From Acidaminococcus sp. CAG:917 (lineage in GTDB: Bacteria > Bacillota > Clostridia > Christensenellales > CAG-917), in NCBI GenBank assembly GCA_000437555.1, contig FR901015.1, positions 87,758 through 117,047 of the forward strand: a stretch of DNA of 29,290 nucleotides. Direction: 5' to 3'. Positions 13,510 to 22,094 of the stretch are shown here, piece by piece; within the stretch, counting starts at the first letter, position 1, and each line of letters opens with the position of its first letter. Under the pieces are notes generated by a model that saw nothing but the letters and a program-made list of their open reading frames with translations, was not told the DNA's origin and did not search any database. A program made the translations under genes and the position numbers.

Positions 13510-16500
13510 ATGTACAGACCTGTTGACACAAATCTCGATTTTGTCGAGAGAGAAAAAGAAATACTCGCTTTTTGGAAGGAAAACGAGATTTTTGAAAAGA
13601 GCGTTGCCTTAAATGAAGGCAAAAAAACATTTACGTTTTACGACGGACCTCCTACGGCTAACGGAAAGCCGCACATCGGTCACATTCTCACCCGTGTCAT
13701 GAAGGATATTATTCCTCGTTATAAGACTATGAAGGGCTACAACGTATTGAGGAAAGCAGGCTGGGATACTCACGGATTGCCTGTCGAACTTGAAGTGGAA
13801 AAACAGCTCGGAATCGACGGCAAGCCGGAGATTGAGAAATACGGCATTGAGCCTTTTATAAAAAAATGCAAAGAATCGGTTTTTAAATATCAGTCGGAAT
13901 GGGAAAAGATGAGCGACCGTATAGGCTATTGGGCGGATATGAAAAATCCTTACGTGACCTATCACGACAGTTATATCGAATCGGTATGGTGGTTTTTAAA
14001 GACTGTTGACGAAAAGGGGCTTTTGTATAAAGGTCATAAAATCGTGCCTTATTGCCCCCGTTGCGGAACGGCTCTTTCTTCTCACGAAGTTGCGCAGGGA
14101 TACAAAGACGTTACCGAAACTTCAATCTTTGTCAAATTTAAGGCGGTAGGACAGGATAATACCTATTTTCTTGCCTGGACGACGACTCCGTGGACTTTGC
14201 CGTCAAACGTCGCTCTTTGTATGAACCCCAAAGAGGACTACACGAAAATAAAGGTGGGCGACGAATATTATATTTTGGCGGACGCTCTTATCGATTCGCT
14301 TTTTGACAGCTATGAAAAGGTAGAAACTAAAAAAGGAAAAGAATACGAATTTGCAAAATACGTTCCGCTTTTTGACTTTGCCAAGGTTAAAGAGGGTGAG
14401 GCGTTCTATATCACTTGCGACGGTTACGTCACGTTGACCGACGGTTCGGGTATTGTTCATATTGCTCCCGCTTTCGGTGAGGACGACGCAAACGTAGGCA
14501 AAAATTATAAGCTTCCTTTTGTCCAGCAAGTAGACGAAAGAGGAAAGTTTATCGAAGGTTCGGGCGAATTTACTTCTCTTTTTGCCAAAGACGCAGATAA
14601 GCTTATAATCAAAAATCTTGCAAACAGGGGATTGCTCTTTAAAGAACTTATGTTCACGCACTCATATCCCTTCTGTTGGAGATGCGACACACCGCTTTTA
14701 TACTATGCACGTTCAAGCTGGTTCATCAAAATGACGGAAGTCAAAGAAGCTCTTTTAAAATCCAACGCTTCGGTTAACTGGATGCCTCCTACAATCGGCA
14801 CGGGCAGAATGGGCAACTTCCTCGAAAACGTCATTGACTGGGGTATATCCCGTGAAAGATATTGGGGAACGCCGCTTCCTATCTGGATATGCGACAAGTG
14901 CGGCAAAAAGCACGTCATCGGAAGCAGGGAAGAACTCAAAAAACTGTCGGGAATGAAAGAGGACATCGAACTTCACCGTCCGTATATCGACGCCGTAACG
15001 TGGGATTGCGAATGCGGTGGAAAGATGGTCAGAGTGCCCGAAGTGTGCGATTGCTGGCTTGACAGCGGCTCTATGCCGTTTGCGCAGTGGCATTATCCGT
15101 TTGAAAATCAGGAAACGTTCAAAAAGTTTTTCCCTGCGGATTTCATAAGCGAAGCTGTTGACCAAACGAGAGGCTGGTTTTATACCTTGCTCGCCGTGTC
15201 CACTTTGGCGTTTGGCGTCTCTCCGTTTAAAAACTGTATTGTGCTCGGTCACGTAAACGACAAAGACGGCATAAAGATGTCCAAGCACAAGGGCAACGTT
15301 GTTGACCCTTGGACGGTACTCGACAAACAGGGCGCAGACGCCACCCGTTGGCATTTCTATACGTCGAGTGCGCCGTGGCTTCCGTCGAGATTCTATCCCG
15401 AAGCTGTTTCGGAAGGACAAAGAAAGTTTCTGGGCACGCTTTGGAATACCTATGCGTTTTTCGTGCTCTATGCCGAAATCGATAAGTTTGACCCGACGAA
15501 ATACAGCCTTAAAAATCAAAAGCTATCCATAATGGATAAATGGATATTGTCAAAGCTGAACAGTTTGATAGAATTTGTTGACAACGGACTCAATGAATAC
15601 AAAATAACGGAAACCGCAAGGGAAATCGGCGAGTTTGTGGACGAACTTTCAAATTGGTACGTTCGTCGCTCGAGAGAAAGATTTTGGGGCAGCGATATGA
15701 CGGATGATAAAGCCGCCGCTTATACGACGCTTTATACCGTGCTCAAAACTCTGTCTTTCGTCATAGCTCCTTATACTCCTTTTATGGCGGAATCCATTTA
15801 TCAGAACCTTGTTCGTCCCTTTGAGAAAGACGCGCCGCTAAGCGTGCACCTTGCTTCTTTCCCCGTATCGGATAAAACGTATATAAATTCCGAACTTGAA
15901 AAGGGTATGGAAGACGTTTTAAAAGTCGTCGTCTTGGGCAGAAGCGCAAGAGCTAAGTCGAACATCAAAAACAGACAGCCGCTTTCAAAACTTATGTATA
16001 ACGGACATAAAGATTTGCCCGTCGAGCTGAAAGGTCTTATCGAGGACGAACTGAATGTCAAAGAGTGCATTATTTCCGATAACAGTGCGGATTATATAAC
16101 CTACGAGTTAAAGCCGCAACTTAAGACGCTCGGCCCCAAATACGGAAAATTGCTCGGAGGAATAAGGCAATTCTTATCTTCCTGCAACGGCAAGGAAGTA
16201 GTCGAAGCGGTAAGGGACGGCGGAATTTATAAAACGAAAATCGACGGCTCGGACGTAGAATTTACCGAATCCGACCTTCTTATATCCGTCAAGACGAAAG
16301 AGGGATTTTCTTCGGAAACAGACGGCTTGGTCACCGTTATTTTGGATACCGAACTCAACGACGAACTCGTCAAAGAGGGCGTGCTCAGAGAAATCGTTTC
16401 TAAAATTCAGACGATGCGTAAAGAGGCGGGATTTGAAGTTACCGACCACATCACGGTAGGATATAAAGCGGAAGGACTCGCTAAACAGGTGCTGGACGAG

Positions 16501-16614
16501 AAGAAATACTTAAAAGACGTTCTTGCGGAAAGTGCGTCCGAAAACGTTGACGGCTTTGTCAAAGAATGGGATATCAACGGCAACGCCGTAACTTTATCGG
16601 TTAAGAAAAAATGA
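13510..16614 (+). CDS. ileS: Isoleucyl-tRNA synthetase, eukaryote-like type 2
   Basis: 1034 residues from ATG 13510 (TGAGGA 6 bases upstream; an in-frame TTG at 13498 overlaps that SD and is rejected). It charges tRNA-Ile with isoleucine and edits valine. The class I signatures are 'PHIGH' (HIGH at 55-58) and 'KMSKH' near 589-593. The opening 'FYDGPPTANGKPHIGHIL' and 'GWDTHGLPVELEVEK', with the length near 1035, are those of the long type 2 IleRS and differ from the about 920-residue type 1 of Bacillus. Zinc-binding Cys pairs are visible in 'CPRCG' and 'CDKCGKKH'. 'TTTPWTLPSN' marks the CP1 editing domain. Type 2 enzymes are known for low sensitivity to mupirocin; here that is an inference. 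It overlaps the next gene by 4 bases (ATGA). Confidence 0.97.
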   Translation: MYRPVDTNLDFVEREKEILAFWKENEIFEKSVALNEGKKTFTFYDGPPTANGKPHIGHILTRVMKDIIPRYKTMKGYNVLRKAGWDTHGLPVELEVEKQLGIDGKPEIEKYGIEPFIKKCKESVFKYQSEWEKMSDRIGYWADMKNPYVTYHDSYIESVWWFLKTVDEKGLLYKGHKIVPYCPRCGTALSSHEVAQGYKDVTETSIFVKFKAVGQDNTYFLAWTTTPWTLPSNVALCMNPKEDYTKIKVGDEYYILADALIDSLFDSYEKVETKKGKEYEFAKYVPLFDFAKVKEGEAFYITCDGYVTLTDGSGIVHIAPAFGEDDANVGKNYKLPFVQQVDERGKFIEGSGEFTSLFAKDADKLIIKNLANRGLLFKELMFTHSYPFCWRCDTPLLYYARSSWFIKMTEVKEALLKSNASVNWMPPTIGTGRMGNFLENVIDWGISRERYWGTPLPIWICDKCGKKHVIGSREELKKLSGMKEDIELHRPYIDAVTWDCECGGKMVRVPEVCDCWLDSGSMPFAQWHYPFENQETFKKFFPADFISEAVDQTRGWFYTLLAVSTLAFGVSPFKNCIVLGHVNDKDGIKMSKHKGNVVDPWTVLDKQGADATRWHFYTSSAPWLPSRFYPEAVSEGQRKFLGTLWNTYAFFVLYAEIDKFDPTKYSLKNQKLSIMDKWILSKLNSLIEFVDNGLNEYKITETAREIGEFVDELSNWYVRRSRERFWGSDMTDDKAAAYTTLYTVLKTLSFVIAPYTPFMAESIYQNLVRPFEKDAPLSVHLASFPVSDKTYINSELEKGMEDVLKVVVLGRSARAKSNIKNRQPLSKLMYNGHKDLPVELKGLIEDELNVKECIISDNSADYITYELKPQLKTLGPKYGKLLGGIRQFLSSCNGKEVVEAVRDGGIYKTKIDGSDVEFTESDLLISVKTKEGFSSETDGLVTVILDTELNDELVKEGVLREIVSKIQTMRKEAGFEVTDHITVGYKAEGLAKQVLDEKKYLKDVLAESASENVDGFVKEWDINGNAVTLSVKKK

Positions 16615-17468
16615 AGTATTCCGACGAATGGAAGGATTTTGAAGTCATAGCGACGGGAAACGGCGAAAAACTCGAAAGGTGGGGAAATCTCTTGCTCATA
16701 AGACCAGACCCTCAGGTTATCTGGAAACCGTCTAAACCGCTCAGAAGTTATAAAGGAATAAATGCCGTCTATAAGCGCAGTTCCACAGGCGGTGGATATT
16801 GGGAATATTTAAAAGATACGCCCGAGGAGTTTTTCATAGGCTGGCGCAATTTAAAGTTTAAATTAAAGCTTATGGGCTTTAAACATACGGGACTATTTCC
16901 CGAACAGGCGGTAAATTGGGCGAGAATGATTGAACTAATAAAGGATGCCAAAAGACCCGTATCCGTTTTAAATCTTTTCGGATATACGGGAGCCGCCACG
17001 GTGGCGTGTCTTAGCGCGGGAGCGTCGGTTTGCCACGTGGATTCGGCAAAAGCTATGGTAGAGAGATGCGGCGAAAACATTCGCCTTTCAGGGCTTGAAA
17101 AAGCACCCGTAAGATATATCGTAGACGATTGTTTTAAATTCTGCGAAAGGGAATTGAGGAGAGGAAAAAAATACGACGCCATAATTTTGGACCCTCCGAG
17201 CTTCGGAAGAGGACCTAACGGCGAAAAATGGAAGATTGAAAATTCCGTTTGCGACCTTATTGAACTCGTGGCAAAATTACTTTCGGATAACCCTTTGTTT
17301 GTCTGTCTCAATTCTTACACCACAGGGCTTCAGCCTACGGTTATGAAAAATATTCTAACTCTTAGTTTGCCCAGCTGCGAGATAGATTCCGACGAGATAG
17401 GTTTAAAGACGGCAGAGGAAATTGTTCTGCCTCAAGGTTGCACGGCTTTTGCTACTTTTAATAAGTAA
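16611..17468 (+). CDS. Class I SAM-dependent methyltransferase, RlmI/RlmK-like catalytic domain
   Basis: 285 residues; its ATG overlaps the ileS stop (ATGA), so the two are translationally coupled. SAM-binding motif I is 'VLNLFGYTGAATVACLSAGA' at 119-138, the acidic residue after the next strand is in 'HVDSAKAMV' at 142-150, and motif IV is 'YDAIILDPPSFGRGPNGEKW' at 188-207. 'DPPSF' followed by a Gly-rich stretch is typical of the COG1092 family, which methylates cytosine in 23S rRNA. The N-terminal PUA domain of RlmI is absent; instead there are about 90 residues including 'EWKDFEVIATGNGEKLERWG', as in short homologues. The target base is not known. Coupling to ileS suits a translation role. 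Confidence 0.88.
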   Translation: MKYSDEWKDFEVIATGNGEKLERWGNLLLIRPDPQVIWKPSKPLRSYKGINAVYKRSSTGGGYWEYLKDTPEEFFIGWRNLKFKLKLMGFKHTGLFPEQAVNWARMIELIKDAKRPVSVLNLFGYTGAATVACLSAGASVCHVDSAKAMVERCGENIRLSGLEKAPVRYIVDDCFKFCERELRRGKKYDAIILDPPSFGRGPNGEKWKIENSVCDLIELVAKLLSDNPLFVCLNSYTTGLQPTVMKNILTLSLPSCEIDSDEIGLKTAEEIVLPQGCTAFATFNK

Positions 17469-17703
17469 GGCAAAAATATTGTTTTTAATTTTGTTGTCTG
17501 CACTCGATAAGCAAAATTCGTTAAAAATAATCGGGAGACAAAAACATAGCAGGTCAACGATTTGTCGCATACGGATATTAAATGAGTTTAAACAAAATGT
17601 TAGATTATCCGTTAAATGAATTAAAATACGGGTATTTAATATTTATTTAATCAAATATAAATACAAAAAGAATAAAATAGACTTGTCGTAAGACGGAGCT
17701 TAT

Positions 17704-18426
17704 ATGAGAGAAGACGTTAAGATATTGTTTGAAGATAATCACATTTTGGTTGTAACAAAACCTCAAAATCTCCCTGTTCAGAAGGATGAATCGGGCGACG
17801 AGGATTTGCTTACTCTTTTAAAGCAGTATCTTATCGAGAAATACAACAAGAGCGGCGACGCATATCTGGGACTGGTTCACCGACTAGACCGTCCCACGGG
17901 CGGCGTTATGGTTTTTGCTAAAACGAGCAAAGCGGCGTCGAGATTGTGTCAGCAGGTTAAAGACGGGGAAGTGGAAAAAAAGTATTTTGCAATAGTCCAC
18001 GGCGTTCCTAAAGACAAGCAAAAAAAGCTTATCTGCCATTTAAAAAAGGATACCAAAACGAACAACGTCAAAATCGTTCCCGCTCTTACCGAAGGCGCAA
18101 AGTATGCCGAACTCGATTATAAGATATTGGATTCAAAACAAAATTTCAGCTTGCTTGCCGTCAATCTCGTGACAGGCAGAGGTCATCAGATAAGAGTTCA
18201 GATGGCAGGTATGGGCAATCCCATAGTGGGCGATTTTCGTTACGGCGAGGAAAAGATAAAAATCCCGCTATGCCTATGGGCAGTGGAATTAAAATTTAAT
18301 CATCCCGTCAGCGGGGAAAGGCTGGTTTTTAAGGTTTATCCTCCGGAAGATAAGCCGTTGTGGAATCTGTTTAACATTGAACAATTTATGAGATTGTCCG
18401 TAAAAAACAACAATTTATACGATTAG
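17704..18426 (+). CDS. RluA-family RNA pseudouridine synthase
   Basis: 240 residues. The catalytic motif 'GLVHRLDRPTGGVMVFAKT' is at 57-75 with the nucleophile Asp62. 'EKKYFAIVHG' follows, and the later motif 'LVTGRGHQIRVQMAGMGNPIVGD' (in two parts) near 175-200 is typical of RluA enzymes. It turns uridines in rRNA or tRNA into pseudouridine. There is no S4 RNA-binding domain at the N-terminus, so it is of the short RluA/TruC-like kind. GGAG stands 6-7 bases before the ATG. It begins a run of three genes, with gaps of 21 and 11 bases, that are probably one transcript, although the other two are metabolic. The exact target is unknown. Confidence 0.92.
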   Translation: MREDVKILFEDNHILVVTKPQNLPVQKDESGDEDLLTLLKQYLIEKYNKSGDAYLGLVHRLDRPTGGVMVFAKTSKAASRLCQQVKDGEVEKKYFAIVHGVPKDKQKKLICHLKKDTKTNNVKIVPALTEGAKYAELDYKILDSKQNFSLLAVNLVTGRGHQIRVQMAGMGNPIVGDFRYGEEKIKIPLCLWAVELKFNHPVSGERLVFKVYPPEDKPLWNLFNIEQFMRLSVKNNNLYD

Positions 18427-18447
18427 AAATTTAATACGGAGTTAACT

Positions 18448-20106
18448 ATGGAATTTATAAACAAGACACTTGGTGAAGTAATAAACGATTTGGCAAAAAA
18501 ATACCCAACAAATTTAGCTTGTAAATTCCCCCTTGAAAATTATGAAAGAACGTGGGAGGAGTTTGACAAGGAAACGGACGAATACGCAAAAGGTCTTATG
18601 TCTCTCGGCGTTCAGAAGGGCGATAAGATTGCAATATGGGCAAAAAATACCTCGGAATGGATGCTCACTTTATTCGCTTCCACCAAAATCGGTGCTATTT
18701 TGGTTACGGTAAACACAAACTACAAAATTTTCGAGCTTGAATATTTGCTCAATCAATCGGATACAAAATTCCTCGTTATGATGGACGGAACAAAGGAAGT
18801 CAGCTACGTCGACATAGTCAACGAGCTTTTCCCGAATCTCGTTAATTCAAAGGAGGGCGAAGTTTCATCTAAGAGTATGCCTTTTATCGAAAGAATCATC
18901 TATGCGGGTGAAAATACGCCAAAAGGATTTATGAATTTTAAGTCGATAAAAGATTATGCTTCAAAAGTTTCCGATGCGGATTATAAAAAGAGAACATCTT
19001 CGCTTAAACCCGACGACGTCATAAACATTCAATACACGTCGGGAACAACGGGATTCCCCAAGGGCGTTATGCTCACGCATTACAATATCTTGAACAACGG
19101 CAAATCAATCGGCGACGGAATGGCGTTTACCGAACACGACAAGCTTTGCATTTGCGTGCCTTTCTTCCATTGTTTCGGACTTGTTCTCGCTATTATGGCT
19201 TGTATAACTCACGGCACCTCGATGGTTCCGCTGCCGTATAGCCCCAAAAAAGTTATGGATGCGATTATGAACGAAAAGTGCACCGCCGTTCACGGAGTGC
19301 CGACAATGTTTATCGCAATGCTTGAGCATCCCGACTTTTCAAAATATGATTTCTCGTCGCTTAGGACGGGAATTATGGCAGGCTCGCCTTGCCCGATAAA
19401 AGTTATGCAACAGGTTGTCGACGAGATGAATATGAAAGATATCGTTATCGTTTTCGGACAAACCGAAGCTTCTCCCGGTTGCACGATGACTACGACTAAA
19501 GACACTATCGAGCAACGTGTTTCAACCGTCGGCAGAGCGTTTGACGGCGTCGAGTGCAAAATAATAGACCCCGAAACGGGCGAGACTCTCGGTCCGGATA
19601 CTCCCGGCGAGTTCTGTGCGAGAGGCTACAACATAATGAAAGGTTATTATAAGATGCCCGAAGCTACCGCGCAGGCGATAGATAAAGACGGCTGGCTCCA
19701 TACGGGTGACCTTTGCACGGTGGATAAAGACGGCTATTACAAAGTTGTCGGACGTCTTAAAGATATGATTATAAGGGGCGGTGAAAATATCTATCCCAAA
19801 GAAATAGAAGAGTTTTTATATACCTGTCCCAAAATTTCCGACGTTCAGGTCATAGGCGTTCCGTCAAAAGAATACGGCGAAGAAGTTATGGCGGTCATAA
19901 TTTTAAAGCAGGGAGAAACGATGACGGAGCAAGAGGTTAAAGACCTTATCAAAGCAAATATGGCAAAACATAAAGTGCCGACATATATACGTTTTGTCGA
20001 CGCTTTCCCTGTCACGGCGAGCGGAAAAATTCAAAAATTCAAGCTGCGTGAAGAAGCGATAGAAATCCTCAATTTGCAGGAAGCTGCAAAAATCGAGACG
20101 GCATAA
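18448..20106 (+). CDS. AMP-forming acyl-CoA synthetase
   Basis: 552 residues, full length for the adenylate-forming family. The phosphate loop 'YTSGTTGFPKG' is at 196-206, 'FGQTEASPGC' is the A5-type motif near 338, and 'GWLHTGDLCTVDKDGYYKVVGRLKDMIIRGGENIYP' (in parts) covers the hinge and C-terminal entry near 421-460. 'TASGKIQKFKLRE' holds the catalytic lysine near 530. It activates a carboxylic acid with ATP and then transfers it to CoA. The sequence is closest in style to medium-chain or general fatty-acyl-CoA synthetases; the acid is not known. It has a CGGAG SD, lies 21 bases after the pseudouridine synthase, and is 11 bases before a TIM-barrel gene. No signal peptide, so cytoplasmic. 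Confidence 0.92.
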   Translation: MEFINKTLGEVINDLAKKYPTNLACKFPLENYERTWEEFDKETDEYAKGLMSLGVQKGDKIAIWAKNTSEWMLTLFASTKIGAILVTVNTNYKIFELEYLLNQSDTKFLVMMDGTKEVSYVDIVNELFPNLVNSKEGEVSSKSMPFIERIIYAGENTPKGFMNFKSIKDYASKVSDADYKKRTSSLKPDDVINIQYTSGTTGFPKGVMLTHYNILNNGKSIGDGMAFTEHDKLCICVPFFHCFGLVLAIMACITHGTSMVPLPYSPKKVMDAIMNEKCTAVHGVPTMFIAMLEHPDFSKYDFSSLRTGIMAGSPCPIKVMQQVVDEMNMKDIVIVFGQTEASPGCTMTTTKDTIEQRVSTVGRAFDGVECKIIDPETGETLGPDTPGEFCARGYNIMKGYYKMPEATAQAIDKDGWLHTGDLCTVDKDGYYKVVGRLKDMIIRGGENIYPKEIEEFLYTCPKISDVQVIGVPSKEYGEEVMAVIILKQGETMTEQEVKDLIKANMAKHKVPTYIRFVDAFPVTASGKIQKFKLREEAIEILNLQEAAKIETA

Positions 20107-20117
20107 GGAGCGGAAAC

Positions 20118-20912
20118 ATGAAATTAGCGTTTTCAACATTAGGTTGCCCGAATTGGGACCTCAAAGATATTTTTACAACGGCAAAAGACCTCGGCTACAA
20201 AGGCGTGGAAATCAGAGGCGTATCAAGAGATATTTATGCGCCGTCAATGAAAGCCTTTACCGAGGATATGGAGCAAACAAAAGCGGAACTTAAACGACTC
20301 GGCATTGAAATTTCAATGTTTACGTCTGCGGCAACTCTTGCTATGCATAGCGCAAAAGAAGAATCAATAGCCGAGGCTAAAGACTATATTGACCTTGCAC
20401 AGTCGATGGGCGTGCCTTTTGTCAGAGTGCTTTCGACAGATAAAACGTATTGCGACGGCGGGGATATAGAACTTTTAAAATCTCAGCTTGAAAAAGTGGC
20501 GGATTATGCAAACGGAAAAGGCGTAACGGTTCTTTTGGAATCGAGCGGGCTTATGGTCGACACTAAAAAACTTGCAAACGTGCTTGACGAAGTGGGCGGT
20601 CCTTGCGGCGCATTGTGGGACGTGCATCATCCATACAGATTCGGCGACGAAAAGATAACGGAAACCATCGACAATCTCGGTGACCGCATAAAATATGTTC
20701 ACCTTAAAGACAGCGTCATTTCGGGTTGCGCACCTCAGTATAAAATGATGGGCTCGGGAGATATTCCTCTTGATACGGCAATACTTACGCTTCTCAAAAA
20801 CGGTTATGACGGCTTTTTCACTCTCGAGTGGGTAAAACGTTGGAATAAAGATTTGGAAGAGCCGGGCATTGTTTTTGCTCAGTATATAAACTATATGAAA
20901 AAATTTGCATAA
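20118..20912 (+). CDS. Sugar phosphate isomerase/epimerase-like TIM-barrel protein
   Basis: 264 residues with AAGGAG upstream of the ATG. The pattern is that of the xylose-isomerase-like / AP-endonuclease-2 superfamily: 'KLAFSTLGCPNWDL' at 2-15, 'GYKGVEIRG' at 26-34, then metal ligands Glu141 ('LLESSG'), Asp168 and His171 ('LWDVHHP'), His195 ('KYVHLKD') and Glu237 ('FTLEW'). These are the usual divalent-metal positions for isomerases or epimerases of sugars, inositols or hydroxypyruvate. The substrate cannot be told. It is in the same run as the acyl-CoA synthetase (11-base gap), an unexpected pairing. A long hairpin follows at 20982-21025. Confidence 0.85.
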   Translation: MKLAFSTLGCPNWDLKDIFTTAKDLGYKGVEIRGVSRDIYAPSMKAFTEDMEQTKAELKRLGIEISMFTSAATLAMHSAKEESIAEAKDYIDLAQSMGVPFVRVLSTDKTYCDGGDIELLKSQLEKVADYANGKGVTVLLESSGLMVDTKKLANVLDEVGGPCGALWDVHHPYRFGDEKITETIDNLGDRIKYVHLKDSVISGCAPQYKMMGSGDIPLDTAILTLLKNGYDGFFTLEWVKRWNKDLEEPGIVFAQYINYMKKFA

Positions 20913-20981
20913 AACTTTTTATATAGCCATATATTTGCAAATTGTAAAAAATGCTTGTATATTTTAGCTGTTAAGCGAAGT

Positions 20982-21025
20982 AAAATAAAAAACGGTAAAA
21001 CATTTTGTTTTGCCGTTTTTATTTT
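20982..21025 (+). terminator. Terminator of the rluA-like/acyl-CoA synthetase/TIM-barrel run
   Basis: A core stem of about 13 bp (20988-21001 with 21007-21020, including one G-T pair), with outer A/T pairs on both sides and a T-rich tail. The symmetric A and T runs suit bidirectional use between this run and the convergent regulator gene. Confidence 0.75.
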
Positions 21026-21137
21026 ATTGCAAATATTTTTTTATTTTTTCTTTTGTATTTTATTTGTATTTTTTAATTTTTTTACTTTAAAAATATTTTA
21101 AAATAGTGTTTATTGCGGCATTCTATTTGTTCATATG

Positions 21138-21629
21138 CTACAATTCTCCGAAAGTTAGGTAGTTTGTTTGCTCCATTCTTTTTTTGATTGCTTTGAGTAC
21201 GTCTATTTGACCGTATTCTTTTTCCAGCCAATCTTCTCCGAAACCTAATAAGTCGAGCGCTTTGCAAAAATTTTTTACCGCCTTAATGTGCCGTCTGAAT
21301 ATTGTTCTTATACAAACGCCTGTTTGGTCGGCTATCGCCTGAAACGTCATTTTTTTAAAGTAACGGAGTTTTATAAATTCCGAATCCGTTTCTTTAAGAG
21401 TTGATAAAGCGTTATCAACGATAAACTTTAAATTGCACAGTTTTCTTTTGTCTTCATTAAGCTGAATGATTTGAAGCAAAAGCTCTTCGGTTGATATTCC
21501 GATTCTTAAATGCTTCGAACCGAACCCGCTGTCAATGCGGCTTTTTACGCCGAAATCGATTGTTTTTACTAATTGTGGCAGTGCAGAATATGCAACAATT
21601 ACTGTGTTGCTCCATGAAATTTGATTCAT
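21138..21629 (-). CDS. Sigma-70 region-4-like HTH regulator
   Basis: 163 residues from the ATG at 21629, which has GGAGG 4-5 bases upstream. The minus-strand frame is open to 21698 but that part overlaps the promoter and is not translated. The C-terminal half reads 'STLKETDSEFIKLRYFKKMTFQAIADQTGVCIRTIFRRHIKAVKNF', in parts, near residues 85-130: a helix, 'FIKLRYF', then the HTH 'TFQAIADQTGVCIRTIFRRHIKA'. This is like sigma region 4 ('L..REr.vi.LRy......t..EIA..lgiS..tV..r...A') and ArpU/YlxM-like proteins. The N-terminal half has no region 2, so it is not a full sigma factor. Probably a DNA-binding regulator that may control its own promoter; see the repeats upstream. Confidence 0.75.
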   Translation of the reverse strand: MNQISWSNTVIVAYSALPQLVKTIDFGVKSRIDSGFGSKHLRIGISTEELLLQIIQLNEDKRKLCNLKFIVDNALSTLKETDSEFIKLRYFKKMTFQAIADQTGVCIRTIFRRHIKAVKNFCKALDLLGFGEDWLEKEYGQIDVLKAIKKRMEQTNYLTFGEL

Positions 21630-21668
21630 AAATCCTCCAGGGGGAAAAAAATAGTTGCAAGTGCCTTG

Positions 21669-21698
21669 ATTATAAGAATGTTTGTCGAATAATGTCAA
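21669..21698 (-). promoter_or_regulatory. Near-consensus SigA promoter of the region-4-like regulator
   Basis: On the minus strand: perfect TTGACA (21698-21693), an 18-base spacer and perfect TATAAT (21674-21669). A second TTGACA stands 13 bases further up (21711-21706). The leader is about 30 bases with an SD. Confidence 0.8.
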
Positions 21699-21710
21699 AA
21701 GAATATGTCA

Positions 21711-21797
21711 AAATGGTGAAAAATAGGTGAAAAAATGGTGAAAAATAGGTGAAAAAAATATTTTTATGTCATATTAAGTAAAAAAATGGTGAAAATT
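21711..21797. repeat. Five GGTGAAA iterons, four of them at exact 11-bp steps
   Basis: GGTGA starts at 21715, 21726, 21737, 21748 and 21788. The first four are spaced by 11 bases, about one helical turn, in the setting AAAT(G/A)GGTGAAA, with alternating ATGGTGA and ATAGGTGA. They lie directly upstream of the -35 of the minus-strand regulator promoter, so they may be operator or activator sites. Confidence 0.65.
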
Positions 21798-22094
21798 AAT
21801 ATAAAATATAAAAATTAAGCTCAAAATATTTTTAATCATATCGAAAAAAAACGACTAAAATTAGTTTTTAAGAAGATAGGTTATCTTTTAGACAGATAGA
21901 ATTAAACGAAAAGTCTTATACTGTTTGACTATTTAAATTATAATCTGAAAATTGAAAACTTACGAAATTAAATTTATCTAACCTTTGTTTAATGACTTAT
22001 AATTTAATGAAGTTAAATGATTTAGTATTTTAAATGTCGATATATTTTTTACGTTTTTTATTTGTTTTTATTGAAAATTCAGATGGGTTATACC
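21798..22094. other. A+T-rich intergenic stretch without a recognised gene
   Basis: Very A+T-rich between the iterons and the end of ylbJ. No ORF, promoter of clear quality or strong hairpin was found. Several TTAATT/AATTAA tracts could bend the DNA. Confidence 0.4.

Noticed and set aside
14755..15519. Minus-strand open frame of 254 codons inside ileS
   Set aside because: It lies wholly inside a well-supported synthetase gene and its product resembles no known family.
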